NCBI GenBank assembly: GCA_964576115.1
Contig: CAZNUA010000052.1
Coordinates: 1-19,726 of the forward strand
Direction of reading: 5' to 3'
Length of the DNA stretch: 19,726 nt
DNA from: CAYSYY01 sp964576115 [NCBI: uncultured Gemmatimonadota bacterium]
Lineage (GTDB): Bacteria; Blakebacterota; Blakebacteria; Blakebacterales
How positions within the stretch are numbered: position 1 is the first letter of the stretch; the number at the start of each line of letters is the position of its first letter. A model generated the notes under the pieces. The model did not search any database. It was not told the DNA's origin and saw only the letters and a program-made list of their open reading frames with translations. Position numbers and translations under genes: made by a program. Below are positions 6,971-15,335 of this stretch, in pieces.

Positions 6971-8433
6971 CCGGTACGTCCCGGATCGATCTCCCGCGGC
7001 CCGGGCTCGAAGAGACAGGTGACGCAATTTCCCGGGGCGAGCGTACCGCCGGGGACAACTGCGAGGACAGCCTCGAACGCATTGCATCGTACGATTCCCA
7101 ACTCAATGCCTTCATCACGGTTGCCGCCGGGAGCGCCCGGTCGGCCGCCGCAGACATCGACGCCCGGCCGGCCCTGGATCGCGGGAGCCTGCCCCTGGCC
7201 GGAGTTTGTCTCGGGATCAAAGACAATCTGGTTGGCTCGCTCGGGGAGGTGCCGACGACGGCCGGGTCGCGGATTCTGAGCACCTGGATCCCGCCGGCCG
7301 GGTATGAAGCAACCTGTGTCGAGCGCCTGCACCGGGCCGGGGCGGTCATTATCGGCAAGACCAACTGTGATGAGTTCGGGATGGGCTCGAGCGGGGAGTA
7401 CAGCGCTTTCGGTGCCACCCGCAATCCCCGCGACCTGGGTCGCGTGCCGGGGGGGTCGAGCAGCGGCAGTGCGGCGGCGGTCGCGGCCGGGCTCGTCGAC
7501 GCGGCTCTGGGCACCGATACCGGCGGCTCGATCCGCCAACCGGCCGCTCTGACCGGAACGGTCGGGCTCAAACCCACCTGGGGGCGCGTCAGTCGCTGGG
7601 GTCTGGTGGCCTATGCCTCGAGTTTCGATTCGATCGGACCGATTACCCGGACCGTGCGCGGGGCCGCCCTCCTGCTCGGAGTGATCGCGGGTCAGGACAC
7701 GCGCGATGCGACGTCTTCCTCTCAACCCGTTCCCGATTATCTGGCCGATATCGAAGCGGATGTCGAGGGATTCGTCGTCGCCCGGCTGTCGGCCGGGAAC
7801 GGAACGGCGATTCAGCCCGCGATCTCGGCCGGTGTGCAGCAGGCTGCCGATCTGCTTGCCGGGGCCGGGGCCCGGGTCGAACACCGTCCGGATCCGGTGC
7901 CGCACGAGGCGATTGCCGCCTACTATCTGATCGCAACCTCAGAAGCGGCCAGTAATCTGGCCCGATACGACGGTCTGCGCTATGGCTCCGCGGTCCGTCT
8001 CGAAAGCAGCCTGACCGAGCGCGTGGCCGCCACCCGCGGAACCGGCTTCGGTCCCGAAGTCAGGCGGCGGATCGTTCTGGGGACTTTCGCCCTTTCGCGG
8101 GGCTATGCCGAACAGTACTACCGGCGTGCGGTCCGGTTGCGGGCGCGGGTGGGGGCGGCCTGGTCCGAGCTCTTCGAGAGTGCCGATCTGGTCCTGATGC
8201 CGACCACTCCCACCACCGCCTGGCCCCTGGGCGAAAAGCTGTCCGATCCGGTGGCGATGTACCTCAGCGATCGGTTTACGATCCCCGTCAATCTGGCCGG
8301 ACTGCCGGCCATTTCGGTGCCGATCGGAGAAGATGAGAACGGTCTGCCGGTGGGGGTTCAGCTGGTGGCGCCGCCCTTCGCCGAGAAACGGTTGTTGAGA
8401 GCGGCCCGGGCGATCGAGCGGGGGTGTGCGTGA
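6967..8433 (+). CDS. gatA: Asp-tRNA(Asn)/Glu-tRNA(Gln) amidotransferase subunit A
   Basis: GatA is the glutaminase subunit of the GatCAB transamidase. It releases ammonia that converts misacylated Glu-tRNA(Gln) or Asp-tRNA(Asn) to the correct amide. The 488-residue protein has the amidase-signature triad: Lys85 in GIKDNL, cis-Ser164 in PGGSSSGSAAAVAAG, and nucleophile Ser188 in TDTGGSIRQPA. The later SFDSIGPITR and PTTPTTAW segments are also typical. The start overlaps the tatA stop (ATGA). gatB follows after an 81-base gap occupied by a tandem repeat. The usual upstream neighbour gatC is absent, with tatA in its place. The presence of GatAB implies that at least one of GlnRS or AsnRS is missing from the genome. 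Confidence 0.97.
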   Translation: MTGTSRIDLPRPGLEETGDAISRGERTAGDNCEDSLERIASYDSQLNAFITVAAGSARSAAADIDARPALDRGSLPLAGVCLGIKDNLVGSLGEVPTTAGSRILSTWIPPAGYEATCVERLHRAGAVIIGKTNCDEFGMGSSGEYSAFGATRNPRDLGRVPGGSSSGSAAAVAAGLVDAALGTDTGGSIRQPAALTGTVGLKPTWGRVSRWGLVAYASSFDSIGPITRTVRGAALLLGVIAGQDTRDATSSSQPVPDYLADIEADVEGFVVARLSAGNGTAIQPAISAGVQQAADLLAGAGARVEHRPDPVPHEAIAAYYLIATSEAASNLARYDGLRYGSAVRLESSLTERVAATRGTGFGPEVRRRIVLGTFALSRGYAEQYYRRAVRLRARVGAAWSELFESADLVLMPTTPTTAWPLGEKLSDPVAMYLSDRFTIPVNLAGLPAISVPIGEDENGLPVGVQLVAPPFAEKRLLRAARAIERGCA

Positions 8434-8450
8434 AACAGAAGAGAACGAGA

Positions 8451-8518
8451 ATCGGGAGCGTACGTGTATCGGGAGCGTACGTGTATCGGGAGCGTCTGTG
8501 AGTCGGGAGTGCACGTGA
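8451..8518 (+). repeat. four-copy 17-bp tandem repeat carrying ribosome-binding-site-plus-GTG units
   Basis: Four contiguous 17-base units start at 8451, 8468, 8485 and 8502. Units 1 and 2 are identical and 3 and 4 have diverged. Each contains GGGAG followed 5 nt later by GTG, and unit 4 supplies the ribosome-binding site and the GTG start of gatB at 8515. GTGs in units 2 and 3 open six-codon frames whose TGA overlaps the next unit's GTG as GTGA. The GTG of unit 1 is in frame with gatB. Confidence 0.92.
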
Positions 8519-10092
8519 AGCCGAAGCGCGACACAGATCCGTTCGAACCGGTCATCGGGCTGGAGATTCACGTCCAGCTGGCCACCGTTTCGAAGATGTT
8601 CTGCGCCTGCGCGGCCGGTTTCGGTGACCCGCCGAACAGCCGGGTCTGCCCGGTCTGCCTCGGTTTGCCGGGTGCTCTGCCGGTACCCAACGCCGCCGCG
8701 GTCGAGCAGGGCATCCGGATCGCACTGGCGCTGGACTGCAGCGTTGCTCCCGTGTCGCGGTTCGCACGCAAGAATTACTTCTACCCCGATCTGCCCAAGG
8801 GGTACCAGATCACCCAGTACACAGAACCTCTGGCCGTCGGCGGTCGTTTCACTCTGCCCGCCGCCGGGGAACGGCGATCCGAAGAGACCGGGCCGAAAAT
8901 GGGTGACGAACGGGAAATCGGAATCGTTCGGGTTCACCTCGAAGAGGATGCCGCTCGCAGTCTGCACGACTCTGCCCGCCATCGGGACGACGCCGCCGGG
9001 CAGGGAAGAACCCGGCTCGACTTCAATCGCAGCGGGGTGCCGCTGGCCGAGATCGTCACCGCCCCCGACATCCGCTCTCCCGACGAAGCCGAGCGTTTTC
9101 TGCGCGAACTGCACCGCCTGCTGCTTTTTCTCGGGGTAACCCGGGGCGGACTGGAAGAGGGCGCCCTGCGCTGCGATGCCAATGTCTCGCTCCGGCCCGT
9201 GACCGGCGACAGCAGTCAGGAACAAGGCGCGAAACGGGGCAGTGAAGGGGATGGTGGTGGGGACAGGGAAACAGGTGGGGAAAGAACCGAGTTGAAAAAC
9301 CTCAATTCCTTCGCCGGGGTGCGCCGGGCGCTCGAGTATGAAATCGAACGGCAGCGCAGCTGCCTGGCAACCGGCGGTCGGATCGAACCGGCCACCCTGT
9401 TCTGGGATGAAAACCGGCGTGAGGCTATCCCGATGCGGGGCAAGGAAACGAGTGCCGATTACCGTTATTTTCCCGAACCGGATCTGCCTCCCCTGCACCT
9501 CGAACCGGCGCTGATCGCCGATCTGGCGGCGGCTCTGCCCGAACTCCCCCTGGCCCGGCAGAAACGTTATACGGGGCTGGGACTCGACCGCCGGACCGCC
9601 CATCTTCTGACCGCCGAGCCGGCTGTCGCCGGGTTTTTCGAAGACCTGCTTGCAGTGGGGCTCGGACCGGTCGAAGCCGCGGGATGGATGACAGGCGAGG
9701 TCCTGAGGTGGTTGAATGAAAGCGGCGGGGAACTGGCCGATCTGCCGATCGAACCCGGTCAGATCCGGGAGGTGCAGGACCGGCTGGACGCCGGGGTGAT
9801 CAACCGGGCCGGAGCCCGGACTCTTTTCAGACGGCTCTGTGACGGGTCGGGCGGGATCGAAGCCCTCATCGACGAACTGGAGCTGCGTCGGATCGACGAT
9901 GACGAAACCCTGCGCCGGACGGCCCGGGAGGTGCTCGAAGCCCATCCCGACGAAACCGCCGCCTGGATTGCCGGACGGGACGAACTGACCGCTTTCTTCA
10001 TGGGGCGGATCATGGACCGGACCGGCGGTCGGGCCGAACCGCACCGAGCCCGCGAGATCCTGGCCGATATCCGGGCCGGAGGAAGCAAGTGA
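8515..10092 (+). CDS. gatB: Asp-tRNA(Asn)/Glu-tRNA(Gln) amidotransferase subunit B
   Basis: GatB binds the misacylated tRNA and performs the ATP-dependent amidation with ammonia channelled from GatA. From GTG 8515 it is 525 residues. Landmarks include the start PVIGLEIHVQL, a Cys-rich metal-binding patch (FCACAAGF and CPVCLGLPG), KNYFYPDLPKGYQI, HLEEDAARSLHD, ELKNLNSF, DYRYFPEPDLPP and a C-terminal GatB/Yqey tail. Compared with the usual family it carries about 20 extra Gly/Glu/Asp-rich residues at about 230-257, just before ELKNLNSF. GTG 8515 is preferred because GGGAG lies 5 nt upstream and the conserved region begins soon after. A GTG at 8464 in frame adds 17 residues encoded by the tandem repeat. 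The stop overlaps the coaE start (TGATG). Confidence 0.96.
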   Translation: MKPKRDTDPFEPVIGLEIHVQLATVSKMFCACAAGFGDPPNSRVCPVCLGLPGALPVPNAAAVEQGIRIALALDCSVAPVSRFARKNYFYPDLPKGYQITQYTEPLAVGGRFTLPAAGERRSEETGPKMGDEREIGIVRVHLEEDAARSLHDSARHRDDAAGQGRTRLDFNRSGVPLAEIVTAPDIRSPDEAERFLRELHRLLLFLGVTRGGLEEGALRCDANVSLRPVTGDSSQEQGAKRGSEGDGGGDRETGGERTELKNLNSFAGVRRALEYEIERQRSCLATGGRIEPATLFWDENRREAIPMRGKETSADYRYFPEPDLPPLHLEPALIADLAAALPELPLARQKRYTGLGLDRRTAHLLTAEPAVAGFFEDLLAVGLGPVEAAGWMTGEVLRWLNESGGELADLPIEPGQIREVQDRLDAGVINRAGARTLFRRLCDGSGGIEALIDELELRRIDDDETLRRTAREVLEAHPDETAAWIAGRDELTAFFMGRIMDRTGGRAEPHRAREILADIRAGGSK

Positions 10093-10685
10093 TGCGCACC
10101 ATATGCCTGACAGGCGGGATCGCGAGCGGCAAATCGCTGGCAGCCGCGGTCTTCGAGAACCTGGGGGCCCGAGTTGTCAGGGCCGACGATCTGGCCCGCG
10201 AACTGATGACCGCTCCCGACCTCAGGGATGCCCTGACTCAAGCGCTGGGCACCTCGTACTACACCGCCGACGGCGAGCTCGACCGGGCTGCCCTGGCCGA
10301 GCGGCTTTTCTCCGATTCTGAAGCCCGCCAGGCCGTCAATGCCCTGGTGCATCCCCGGGTGTACGAGGCGATCAACCGGCAGGCTGCTTCCGCCGGCCCG
10401 ACGTACGCCTGTTTCGTCGTCGAGACCGCTCTGGCGGTCGAGACCGGCTATGCCGACCGCTTCGAGATCGTTATAGTAGTCACCGCTCCCCGTGATGAGA
10501 GAGTGCGTCGGCTCATCGACCAGACAGGACTGACTGCCGCACAAGCCGAAACCCGGTTGGCGGCCCAGCTGCCGCAGTCCGTCCTTGTCGAGCGGGCCGA
10601 CTATGTGATCGACAACGCCGGCACGATCGCCGAACTTGAGGATCGTGCCGCCGAACTTTACCGGGAAGTGTGCGCTCATGGATGA
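10092..10685 (+). CDS. coaE: dephospho-CoA kinase
   Basis: CoaE phosphorylates the ribose 3'-OH of dephospho-CoA, the last step of coenzyme A synthesis. The 197-residue protein has the P-loop GGIASGKS at 8-15, the [10 protein letters not shown] segment, [10 protein letters not shown], and the [21 protein letters not shown] core, all typical. The ATG at 10092 overlaps the gatB TGA by one base and has GGAGGA 8 nt upstream. A GTG one codon earlier is also possible. Its 3' end overlaps pccB by 8 bases. CoA synthesis beside an acyl-CoA carboxylase subunit is a reasonable metabolic pairing, but the overlap alone may reflect genome compactness. Confidence 0.95.
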   Translation: MRTICLTGGIASGKSLAAAVFENLGARVVRADDLARELMTAPDLRDALTQALGTSYYTADGELDRAALAERLFSDSEARQAVNALVHPRVYEAINRQAASAGPTYACFVVETALAVETGYADRFEIVIVVTAPRDERVRRLIDQTGLTAAQAETRLAAQLPQSVLVERADYVIDNAGTIAELEDRAAELYREVCAHG

Positions 10686-12228
10686 GAACGATCGAAACCG
10701 CCGCCTGAGGGAGATGAAGGAACGCGCCCGGGAGGGCGGGGGAGCCGAACGGATCGCCAAGCAGCACGAAAAGGGCAAGCTCACCGCCCGCGAGCGGCTC
10801 GATCTGCTGCTGGATCCCGGCACCTTCGTCGAGCAGGACATGTTCGTGACCCACCGCTCGACCGCCTTCGGCATGGAGGAACAGAAGATCCCCGGTGACG
10901 GGGTGGTCACCGGCTACGGGCGGATCGACGGGCGGCTCGTTTTCGTTTTCAGCCAGGATTTCACCGTCTTCGGCGGTTCTCTTTCCGAAGCCCACGCCGA
11001 AAAAATCTGCAAGCTGATGGACCAGGCCATGAAGGTCGGGGTGCCGGTGATCGGGCTCAACGACTCGGGCGGCGCCCGGATTCAGGAAGGCGTGGTGAGC
11101 CTGGGCGGATATGCCGATATCTTTCTGCGCAACACCCTGGCCAGCGGGGTCGTGCCCCAGATCAGCGTGGTGATGGGGCCATGCGCCGGCGGAGCGGTCT
11201 ACAGCCCGGCCATCACCGATTTCATCGTCATGGTCCGCAATACCTCCTACATGTTCGTGACCGGCCCCAACGTGGTCAAAACGGTCACCCACGAGGACGT
11301 CACTTTCGAACACCTGGGCGGTGCCGATACGCACGCCACCACCTCGGGTGTGGCTCAGTTCGCGAGCGACACCGAGGTCGAGGCGCTCGAGACGGTCCGG
11401 ACCCTGGTTGGTTATATCCCCTCCAACAACCGGGAGGATCCTCCCCGGGGACCCACTGAGGATCCCGCCGACCGCGCCGACGTCGAACTCGACACGCTGG
11501 TGCCCGAGAATCCCAACAAGCCCTACGACATGCACGAGGTGATCCGGCGGACCGCGGATCACGGCGAATTCCTCGAGGTCCACCGCGATTACGGCCGCAA
11601 CATCATCGTCGGCTTCGCCCGTTTCGGTTCGCGCCCGGTCGGGATCGTCGCCAACCAGCCGGCTGAACTGGCCGGAGTGCTCGATATCGCCGCCTCGCTC
11701 AAGGGAGCCCGCTTCATCCGTTTCTGCGATGCCTTCAACATTCCCCTGGTGACCTTCGAGGACGTTCCCGGCTTCCTGCCCGGCACCGAACAGGAGCACG
11801 GCGGTATCATCAAGCACGGCGCCAAACTGCTCTATGCCTACTGCGAGGCCACCGTGCCGAAGATCACGATCATTACCCGCAAGGCCTACGGCGGGGCGTA
11901 CGATGTGATGAACTCCAAGCACATCCGCGGCGATGTGAATCTGGCCTGGCCCACCGCCGAAATCGCTGTCATGGGCCCGAAGGGAGCGGTGGAGATCATC
12001 TTCCGCAAGGAGATCGCAGAGGACGAAGACCCCGAGGCGGCCACCGAGCAGAAAGTGGATGAATACCGCGAGACCTTCGCCAATCCCTATATCGCCGCCC
12101 AGCGCGGCTACCTGGACGACATCATCGAACCGCGCACCACCCGACGCCGGATCATCGAATCGCTTATCATGCTCGACACCAAAGTCGACGCCAATCCCGC
12201 CAAAAAGCACGGGAACATCCCCCTCTGA
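10678..12228 (+). CDS. pccB: propionyl-CoA carboxylase-type carboxyltransferase (beta) subunit
   Basis: This 516-residue protein is the carboxyltransferase of a biotin-dependent acyl-CoA carboxylase. It moves CO2 from carboxybiotin to an acyl-CoA, most likely propionyl-CoA, giving methylmalonyl-CoA. Visible features are the N-terminal [46 protein letters not shown], and the C-terminal [13 protein letters not shown] and [12 protein letters not shown]. Asp409 in AYDVM matches the residue (Asp422 in Streptomyces PccB) linked to propionyl-CoA preference, whereas acetyl-CoA enzymes of that group have Ile. An acetyl-CoA or broader specificity cannot be excluded. The ATG at 10678 lies inside the coaE end. 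The partner biotin carboxylase and carrier genes are 3.1 kb downstream at 15336-17431. Confidence 0.93.
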   Translation: MDENDRNRRLREMKERAREGGGAERIAKQHEKGKLTARERLDLLLDPGTFVEQDMFVTHRSTAFGMEEQKIPGDGVVTGYGRIDGRLVFVFSQDFTVFGGSLSEAHAEKICKLMDQAMKVGVPVIGLNDSGGARIQEGVVSLGGYADIFLRNTLASGVVPQISVVMGPCAGGAVYSPAITDFIVMVRNTSYMFVTGPNVVKTVTHEDVTFEHLGGADTHATTSGVAQFASDTEVEALETVRTLVGYIPSNNREDPPRGPTEDPADRADVELDTLVPENPNKPYDMHEVIRRTADHGEFLEVHRDYGRNIIVGFARFGSRPVGIVANQPAELAGVLDIAASLKGARFIRFCDAFNIPLVTFEDVPGFLPGTEQEHGGIIKHGAKLLYAYCEATVPKITIITRKAYGGAYDVMNSKHIRGDVNLAWPTAEIAVMGPKGAVEIIFRKEIAEDEDPEAATEQKVDEYRETFANPYIAAQRGYLDDIIEPRTTRRRIIESLIMLDTKVDANPAKKHGNIPL

Positions 12229-12242
12229 CAGGAGATCCTCCA

Positions 12243-14027
12243 GTGACCAGCCCCCGCGCTCGCCTGCCCTTCGCTCTGCACCCGCCCGCCCATCCGCCGC
12301 TTGACAGACGCCTGTTCTCCCGTCTCCCGTTCTCCCGGCGCCAGCTCGACCGACGCCCGTTCTCCCGGCGGCCGCTGCTCACCCTGTCCGCTTTCGCTCT
12401 CTGTCTCGCCCTCGGTCTGCCGGATGCGGCCTCTGCCCAGCCTGTCGTCCAGACCGGAGATCTGCCCCTGACCGTGGCCGAGGCCTCGGATTTCACCCGC
12501 ACCGCCACCTACGACGACGTCGTGGCCTGGCTCGGCACCCTGCAGTCGCTGGGGGCCGAGTTCACCGTGATGTGGCAGGGTGAGACGACCGAGGGACGGC
12601 CGATGCCCCTGGTGATCGTCTCGCGTCCCCTGATCACCGATCCGGCCGAGGCCCACGCCTCCGGCAAACCGATCCTCTTCCTGCAGGCCAACATCCACGC
12701 CGGCGAGGTCGAGGGCAAAGACGCCATGCTGATGTTCCTGCGCGATGTCACCCTGGGGGCCGAACGGGCCCTGCTCGACGACGTCATCCTGCTCATCGAT
12801 CCCATCCACAACCCCGACGGGAACGAGAAATGGGCTCCGGTGGCCCGCAACCGGCGCGGCCAGGACGGTCCCGAAGAGGTCGGTATCCGCTACAACGGCA
12901 TGGGGCTGGACCTGAACCGCGATTACGTCAAGGCGGGTGCGCCGGAAACGCGGAACACGATGAACGCCGTTCTCAATGTCTGGCACCCCCACCTGTTCGT
13001 GGACATGCACACCACCAACGGCTCGCGGCATGGCTACGACCTGACGTATGCCGCCCCGATGACCCCGACCGCTCCCCCCCAACCGGTGGCCTGGACCAAC
13101 GAGGTGCTGCTGCCCGAGATCAGGCGGCGGACGGCCGAGCGCGGTCACCCCATGTTCGATTACGGCAACCACGACCGGGGCAATCCCCCGACCAGCTGGA
13201 GAACCTTCGGCTGGCAGCCGCGCTATGCGTCGAATTACATGGGCATACGCGGCATGATCAGCATCCTGAGCGAAGCCGTGTCCTACCGACCCTTCCGCAC
13301 CCGCCTGAGCGCTACCTACTGGCTGGTGCGCGAGATCACCGATTATATGGGCCAACACGCCGCCGAGGTCCTGGCCCTGTTGCGCGAGAGCGAGCGGCAG
13401 GTCGTGGCCTGGGGCACCGATCCCGCTTCGGCCCCCGAACTGGGAGTGGACTTCGAACTGCGCAGCCGGGGGCGGGAGATGGTCACCTACGAGGTCATGA
13501 CCCCGCCCGAAGATCCGAGCGATCGCCGGGCTCGGGGCACCTACACCGGCGAGATCCGTGAAGCCGAGATGGAGGTCATGACGGTTTTCGAACCTGTCGG
13601 AACCAGACCCTTCCCGGCCGGCTATGTCATCCCGGTGGCCTTCCCCGAGGCGATCGAACTGCTGCGGCTGCACGGTATCAGAGTGGAACAGTTCCTTGCG
13701 CCGTGGGAGGGGGAGGTTGGTGTTTTCCGCATTGAGACTCTGACCGTGCAGGAACGTCCCTACCAGGGACACCGGATGGTGTTGCTGGAGGGGGAGTACC
13801 GGACCGAGACCCGGGGAGTCAACGCCGGCGATTACTGGGTCAGTACCGCCCAGCCGCTCGGGGCCCTGGTCTTCACCCTGCTCGAACCTGAGATCGACGA
13901 CAGCCTGTTCACCTGGAACCTCTTCGATCGCAGTCTTTCGGAGGGACGCGATTCGCCGGTCCTCAAGCTGATGCAAGTCCCCGCAGCGGCCCGTACCGGT
14001 CTGCCCGGACCTGGTGAGTCGCGTTAG
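12243..14027 (+). CDS. secreted M14-family zinc carboxypeptidase
   Basis: This 594-residue M14-type metallopeptidase probably trims peptides outside the inner membrane. The N-terminus has an unusually long Arg-rich region (about 44 residues) before a hydrophobic core and a signal-peptidase-like ASA-Q site near 65-66. Zinc ligands are H152 and E155 (NIHAGEVEG) and H256 (DMHTTNG). E344 in ILSEAVSY is the likely catalytic Glu. Spacing between these residues fits M14. The last 230 residues hold no motif I recognise. The GTG at 12243 has AGGAG 8 nt upstream and is the only ATG, GTG or TTG in frame before the signal sequence. The gene lies 14 nt after pccB. Substrate is unknown. Confidence 0.88.
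   Translation: MTSPRARLPFALHPPAHPPLDRRLFSRLPFSRRQLDRRPFSRRPLLTLSAFALCLALGLPDAASAQPVVQTGDLPLTVAEASDFTRTATYDDVVAWLGTLQSLGAEFTVMWQGETTEGRPMPLVIVSRPLITDPAEAHASGKPILFLQANIHAGEVEGKDAMLMFLRDVTLGAERALLDDVILLIDPIHNPDGNEKWAPVARNRRGQDGPEEVGIRYNGMGLDLNRDYVKAGAPETRNTMNAVLNVWHPHLFVDMHTTNGSRHGYDLTYAAPMTPTAPPQPVAWTNEVLLPEIRRRTAERGHPMFDYGNHDRGNPPTSWRTFGWQPRYASNYMGIRGMISILSEAVSYRPFRTRLSATYWLVREITDYMGQHAAEVLALLRESERQVVAWGTDPASAPELGVDFELRSRGREMVTYEVMTPPEDPSDRRARGTYTGEIREAEMEVMTVFEPVGTRPFPAGYVIPVAFPEAIELLRLHGIRVEQFLAPWEGEVGVFRIETLTVQERPYQGHRMVLLEGEYRTETRGVNAGDYWVSTAQPLGALVFTLLEPEIDDSLFTWNLFDRSLSEGRDSPVLKLMQVPAAARTGLPGPGESR
12300..12371 (+). repeat. in-frame repeat in the signal-peptide n-region
   Basis: Two related blocks begin at 12300 and 12345, 45 bases apart. 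They encode LDRRLFSRLPFSRRQ and then LDRRPFSRR. Within and between blocks a GTTCTCCCG(G/T) core recurs three times. The period is a multiple of 3, so the frame is kept. The array makes the Arg-rich stretch in front of the hydrophobic core of the M14 peptidase signal sequence. Confidence 0.8.
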
Positions 14028-14167
14028 AGGTGCCTCAGGTTCCCGGGTTCGCAAAATCGGATGCGGCGCAACCCGGGACCGAAGCGAGATAAAGAGAGAA
14101 CGCGGCCGCGGCGTTGCCTGAGAGGGTATGCGCCGGAGAGCCCGAAACGTCATAGAGGGAGCACTTC
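14028..14167 (+). promoter_or_regulatory. structured leader of the aminotransferase gene
   Basis: This 140-base gap holds two strong stem-loops. In the first, 14041-14049 pairs perfectly with 14070-14078 (9 bp), with a further CGCA/TGCG pairing inside. In the second, 14109-14119 pairs with 14124-14135 (11 bp including wobbles, one bulged T) and closes on a GAGA tetraloop of GNRA type. Between them is a purine-rich linker. The ribosome-binding site AGAGGGAG (14154-14161) lies 6 nt before the ATG. Neither stem is followed by a T-run. I could not match it to a known riboswitch class. Confidence 0.45.
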
Positions 14168-15322
14168 ATGAAGAACCTCGCCGAAATCCCTGAGCGACTG
14201 CTGATGGGCCCGGGCCCGAGCAATGTCAGCCCGGCTGTGCTCGACGCCCTGTCCCGGCCCACCATCGGTCACCTCGACCCCGAATTCCTGGCCGTCATGG
14301 ACAGTCTGCAGGAGATGCTGCGCGAAGTACTGCAGACCGGCAATCCCTTCACCATCGCCGTCTCGGGCACCGGGAGCGCGGCCATGGAAGCCGCGGTCGA
14401 CAACCTGGTCGAACCGGGGGACCGGGTCGTGGTCGGCGTCAACGGCGTTTTCGGAACCCGGCTGGTGGAGATGGCCCGGCGGGCCGGAGCCGAGGTCGAA
14501 CCGATCGAAATCGAATGGGGCCGGCCGATCCCCCTCGAGGCGGTCGAGACGGCCCTGCAGGCTGCGCCGACCGCCCTGGTAATGGTCGTGCACGGTGAGA
14601 CCTCGACCGGGGTGCAGCAGCCCCTCGAAGGGCTGGGAGCGCTGTGCCGCGAGAACGGTGCCTTGCTGCTGATCGACTGTGTCACCAGTCTGGGCGGCGT
14701 GCCGGTCGCGCTGGACGACTGGCAGGTGGATGCCTGTTACTCGGGAACCCAGAAGTGCCTCTCGGTTCCCCCCGGACTGGCGCCCCTGAGCTTCTCGGAC
14801 CGCGCTCGCGAAAAGCTGGCCGGACGCAGCGCGCCGGTCTCGTCGTGGTATCTCGACATGAGTCTGGTGGCTGACTACTGGAGCGCCGACCGCCGCTACC
14901 ATCACACCGCCCCGATCAACATGGTCTACGCCCTGCACGAGGGCCTGCGCAGTGTGCTGGCCGAGGGGCTGGAGAACCGCTGGGAGAGGCACCGGCGCCA
15001 CGCCGCTGCGGTCCAGGCCGGTCTGCAGGCGCTCGGCTGGGAGCTCTTCGTCGAAGAGGCCTGGCGGCTGGCGCCGCTCACGACCGTGATCCCCGCTCAG
15101 GGAATCGACGAAAAAGACCTGCGCCGCCGCCTGCTCGAGGAGTTCGGAATCGAGATCGGGGGTGGTCTGGGCCCGCTGGCCGGGAAGGTCGTCCGGGTCG
15201 GCCTGATGGGTGAATCGAGCCGACCGGAGAACGTCCTGCGGTTCCTCGAGGCGGTCGAGACCGTCACCGGAGCGCCGGCGGGTGAAGCCACCGGAGCGGC
15301 CGAGTCCGTTCTGCAGAGCTGA
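14168..15322 (+). CDS. alanine/serine-glyoxylate aminotransferase family (class V)
   Basis: This 384-residue PLP enzyme of the class-V aminotransferase family probably transfers an amino group from alanine or serine to glyoxylate to form glycine. It follows the human AGT pattern closely from end to end: LLMGPGPSNVSPAV, SGTGSAAMEAAVDNLVEPGD, HGETSTGVQQPLEG, LLIDCVTSLGGVP, YSGTQKCLSVPPG with the PLP lysine at K196, YHHTAPINMVYALHE, and GGLGPLAGKVVRVGLMG. The amino donor cannot be fixed from sequence, and serine-pyruvate activity is an alternative. The ATG start has a good ribosome-binding site 6 nt upstream and sits behind a structured leader. The biotin carboxylase gene starts 13 nt after its stop. 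Confidence 0.9.
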   Translation: MKNLAEIPERLLMGPGPSNVSPAVLDALSRPTIGHLDPEFLAVMDSLQEMLREVLQTGNPFTIAVSGTGSAAMEAAVDNLVEPGDRVVVGVNGVFGTRLVEMARRAGAEVEPIEIEWGRPIPLEAVETALQAAPTALVMVVHGETSTGVQQPLEGLGALCRENGALLLIDCVTSLGGVPVALDDWQVDACYSGTQKCLSVPPGLAPLSFSDRAREKLAGRSAPVSSWYLDMSLVADYWSADRRYHHTAPINMVYALHEGLRSVLAEGLENRWERHRRHAAAVQAGLQALGWELFVEEAWRLAPLTTVIPAQGIDEKDLRRRLLEEFGIEIGGGLGPLAGKVVRVGLMGESSRPENVLRFLEAVETVTGAPAGEATGAAESVLQS

Positions 15323-15335
15323 GAGCGAGAGACTC

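Noticed and set aside
7939-10044. 701-codon open frame on the minus strand opposite gatA/gatB, with similar long antisense frames at 3604-4872, 10513-12210, 12108-14153, 15264-16784 and 17888-19480
   Set aside because: Each lies opposite a clearly conserved + strand gene. Its translation is rich in Arg, Gly, His, Asp and Pro with no motifs. Long antisense frames are expected in GC-rich coding DNA.
14041-14078. Intrinsic terminator for the M14 peptidase gene
   Set aside because: The stem is strong, but the bases after it are purine-rich with no T-run on either strand.
14113-14124. Minus-strand match to the CTCTCAGGCAA core of glycine riboswitches upstream of a glycine-related gene
   Set aside because: It is on the strand opposite the aminotransferase, no CCGAAG core precedes it on that strand, and the bases are explained by the GAGA-capped hairpin on the + strand.
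15210-15335. Upstream in-frame extension of the biotin carboxylase
   Set aside because: It lies inside the end of the aminotransferase gene and is Arg/Ser/Pro-rich without homology. The conserved region starts right after the GTG at 15336.
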